A stretch of 15,406 nucleotides of DNA from Bacillota bacterium (lineage in GTDB: Bacteria > Bacillota > Clostridia > Christensenellales > SZUA-584), in NCBI GenBank assembly GCA_023416745.1, contig JAEZHF010000041.1, forward strand, positions 1-15,406, written 5' to 3'. A program made the position numbers and the translations under genes. Of the stretch, positions 14,343-15,406 are shown one piece after another. Within the stretch, counting starts at the first letter, position 1; every line of letters starts with the position of its first letter. Under the pieces are notes generated by a model, which was given only the letters and a program-made list of their open reading frames with translations, ran no database searches and was not told the DNA's origin.

Positions 14343-15335
14343 CTACAGATTGTGACTTCCGTTACCGTTTCCACCCAGAAGGTTGATGAGCTGAAGTCGA
14401 TTTGAGACGTCTAATTTCTTATAAATGCGTTTGATATGTGATTTGACCGTGTTGACGGATATGTGCAGTTGGTCGCAGATGTTCTGGTTGGTCATTCCTC
14501 TTGCCAACAGATCGATAACCTCAAGTTCCCGTTCGGACAGTGCATACCTGTCTTTAAGCGATCTTTTCTTGGGTGCGGTATCCAGATCCCTACTGTAATG
14601 TCTGAAAAAATATGAGCAAAGGTCCACAAACACGAACACCGAGAATAGAGCATATGACAGATGCGTAATCTGAAAGAGCACCATTCTGAGCAAAAAGAAA
14701 TCGATAAAGGAATATACAATCTGCGGTAGGAATGCAATTAAAAAATATCTGGCCAGTCGTTGGTGATGCGGATCTAAAATGCGGCTGTACATGAAGCAAA
14801 GTGCGACAGCCTCAATAAACAGCGCGATGGAACACATCGGGTAGAATGCCCAAAGCGCGTTTGTCATGGCGAGTGTCAAATCGGCCTTTGACATATACAT
14901 CACAAGTATGGCGGTAATAACCAATAATGCGCTGACAATGACGCAAACGATGATCATCGCCAGCTTCTTTTTCCCTGCTGAAATGGGAAACAGTTTGACT
15001 ACATAATAGCAAGCCGCAAGTATTGACAGCATTATGAGAGTGATAACCAAAAGAGCAAACAAGGGAGACAGCCAGGTAAAATTGGCCTCAGCAATATCAT
15101 GTTCGTTATTGCTGAGGCTGTACATATATGAGATGAAGAGAAGCACAGCAACCGGCGTCATAACCATCAAAGTTCGTCCGGCCAGCTTATCCTTTGTTCT
15201 CACAAACATGATAGCGCAGAATAAAAATGCTGAGAATAAAAGCGAAGTTTCAATAAACTGTATAGCATCAAATATTATGCTCGAGACTGTCCTGAATTTT
15301 GTGTAAACCTCCGATAAGGTGTAAGAAGGAAGCAC
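14343..15335 (-). CDS. 7TM membrane-bound LuxR-type regulator, 5' end replaced by an insertion sequence
   Basis: The open frame encodes 330 residues from a GTG at 15335. It has about seven hydrophobic segments (near 28-46, 53-71, 88-113, 124-148, 160-181, 196-218, 224-245), then a C-terminal LuxR/GerE helix-turn-helix (about 262-325, LSERELEVIDLLARGMTNQNI and VNTVKSHIKRIYKKL). This is a sensor and DNA-binding protein in one chain. It stands 133 bp ahead of the MMPL operon, so it is the natural candidate regulator. The first 18 or so codons (15335 to about 15283) lie inside the end of an IS256-type element and are not native. The GTG has no ribosome binding site, and the first native in-frame ATG is inside TM1. 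The original start is missing; the gene may be silent, truncated or read from the element. No native promoter is left on this side. Confidence 0.75.
   Translation of the reverse strand: MLPSYTLSEVYTKFRTVSSIIFDAIQFIETSLLFSAFLFCAIMFVRTKDKLAGRTLMVMTPVAVLLFISYMYSLSNNEHDIAEANFTWLSPLFALLVITLIMLSILAACYYVVKLFPISAGKKKLAMIIVCVIVSALLVITAILVMYMSKADLTLAMTNALWAFYPMCSIALFIEAVALCFMYSRILDPHHQRLARYFLIAFLPQIVYSFIDFFLLRMVLFQITHLSYALFSVFVFVDLCSYFFRHYSRDLDTAPKKRSLKDRYALSERELEVIDLLARGMTNQNICDQLHISVNTVKSHIKRIYKKLDVSNRLQLINLLGGNGNGSHNL
15283..15307. repeat. IS256-type left terminal inverted repeat
   Basis: Begins GAGACTGTCCTGAATTTT and ends GTGTAAA. This parallels the remembered IS256 end, which starts GATAAAGTCC and ends AATTGTGTAAAAG. 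Read outward (minus strand) it contains TTTACA, a -35-like hexamer, but no -10 at 16-18 bp was found. The right-hand repeat is outside the window, so the exact boundary is uncertain by a few bases. Confidence 0.65.
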
Positions 15336-15353
15336 CTAAACGGAGGTTTTTTC

Positions 15354-15406
15354 ATGGCACGAAAGATTACACCGGAACGTAGGGAACAAAGGAAGAAGCT
15401 CTTGGC
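15354..15406 (+). CDS. Transposase, IS256 (Mutator) family, N-terminal fragment
   Basis: Only 17 codons are inside the window: ATG at 15354, then MARKITPERREQRKKLL and on past the right edge. A strong CGGAGG (15341-15346) lies 7 nt upstream. A basic, TPE-containing opening is usual for clostridial IS256-type transposases, and the terminal repeat upstream supports the call. No catalytic residues are visible in this stub. Confidence 0.6.
   Translation, partial: MARKITPERREQRKKLL

Larger units (their letters stand above)
15283..15406 (+). mobile_element. Left end of an IS256-family insertion sequence
   Basis: The element runs off the right edge. Evidence is a terminal sequence of IS256 type at 15283-15307, followed 47 nt later by a transposase start in the inward direction, the normal layout for this family. 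IS256-type elements usually duplicate 8-9 bp of target, so the bases just left of 15283 (TTATGCTC) should recur beyond the unseen right end. Confidence 0.7.

Noticed and set aside
15275..15307. Hybrid outward promoter from the IS end into the LuxR gene
   Set aside because: TTTACA in the terminal repeat is 21 bp from the nearest CATAAT, too far for a normal spacer.

Overview
The window reads as chromosomal DNA from a Gram-positive, probably endospore-forming member of the Clostridia (Bacillota). The evidence is the gene content: a HutP-family protein ahead of cmk, plsC and a clostridial-type ispH, a DegV protein, and both LonA and a membrane-anchored LonB of the Bacillus sporulation type. Almost every gene has a strong AGGAGG-like ribosome binding site. 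Genus and species cannot be read from the sequence.

Layout. (1) 1-2487, minus strand: a tight operon hutP-like > cmk > plsC > ispH (ispH runs off the left edge), driven by a near-consensus sigma-A promoter at 2527-2555. (2) 2691-3755, plus: a two-zinc-ribbon protein with a C-terminal membrane anchor, overlapping by 6 bp the end of a convergent pair, degV > GIY-YIG (4847-3750). (3) From 5025, plus: a promoter followed by lonA > engB > metallophosphoesterase, ending in an intrinsic terminator that lies inside the antisense of lonB. (4) 15335-8661, minus: a 7TM-LuxR regulator, then a promoter and MMPL/RND transporter > 36-codon small membrane ORF > secreted heptad-repeat (YhgE/Pip-like) protein > lonB. 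(5) 15283-end: the left end of an IS256-family insertion sequence, whose insertion has replaced the 5' end of the LuxR gene.

How the genes work together. The first operon links nucleotide supply (Cmk), phospholipid synthesis (PlsC) and isoprenoid precursors (IspH). The lonA operon joins protein quality control with 50S ribosome assembly (EngB). The LuxR-MMPL-small ORF-heptad genes look like one membrane export or cell-envelope module under a membrane-bound regulator, and lonB may be read from this transcript as well as from its own leader. In B. subtilis lonB, lonA and ysxC/engB are neighbours on one strand; here lonB faces them from the other strand.

Most unusual points: the unrecognised 36-aa ORF that couples transporter and partner, the IS256 truncation of the regulator, a terminator hidden in an opposing gene, and dyads next to the lonB and MMPL starts. 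No tRNA, rRNA, CRISPR array or phage genes are seen. No stretch longer than 300 bases lacks a gene.
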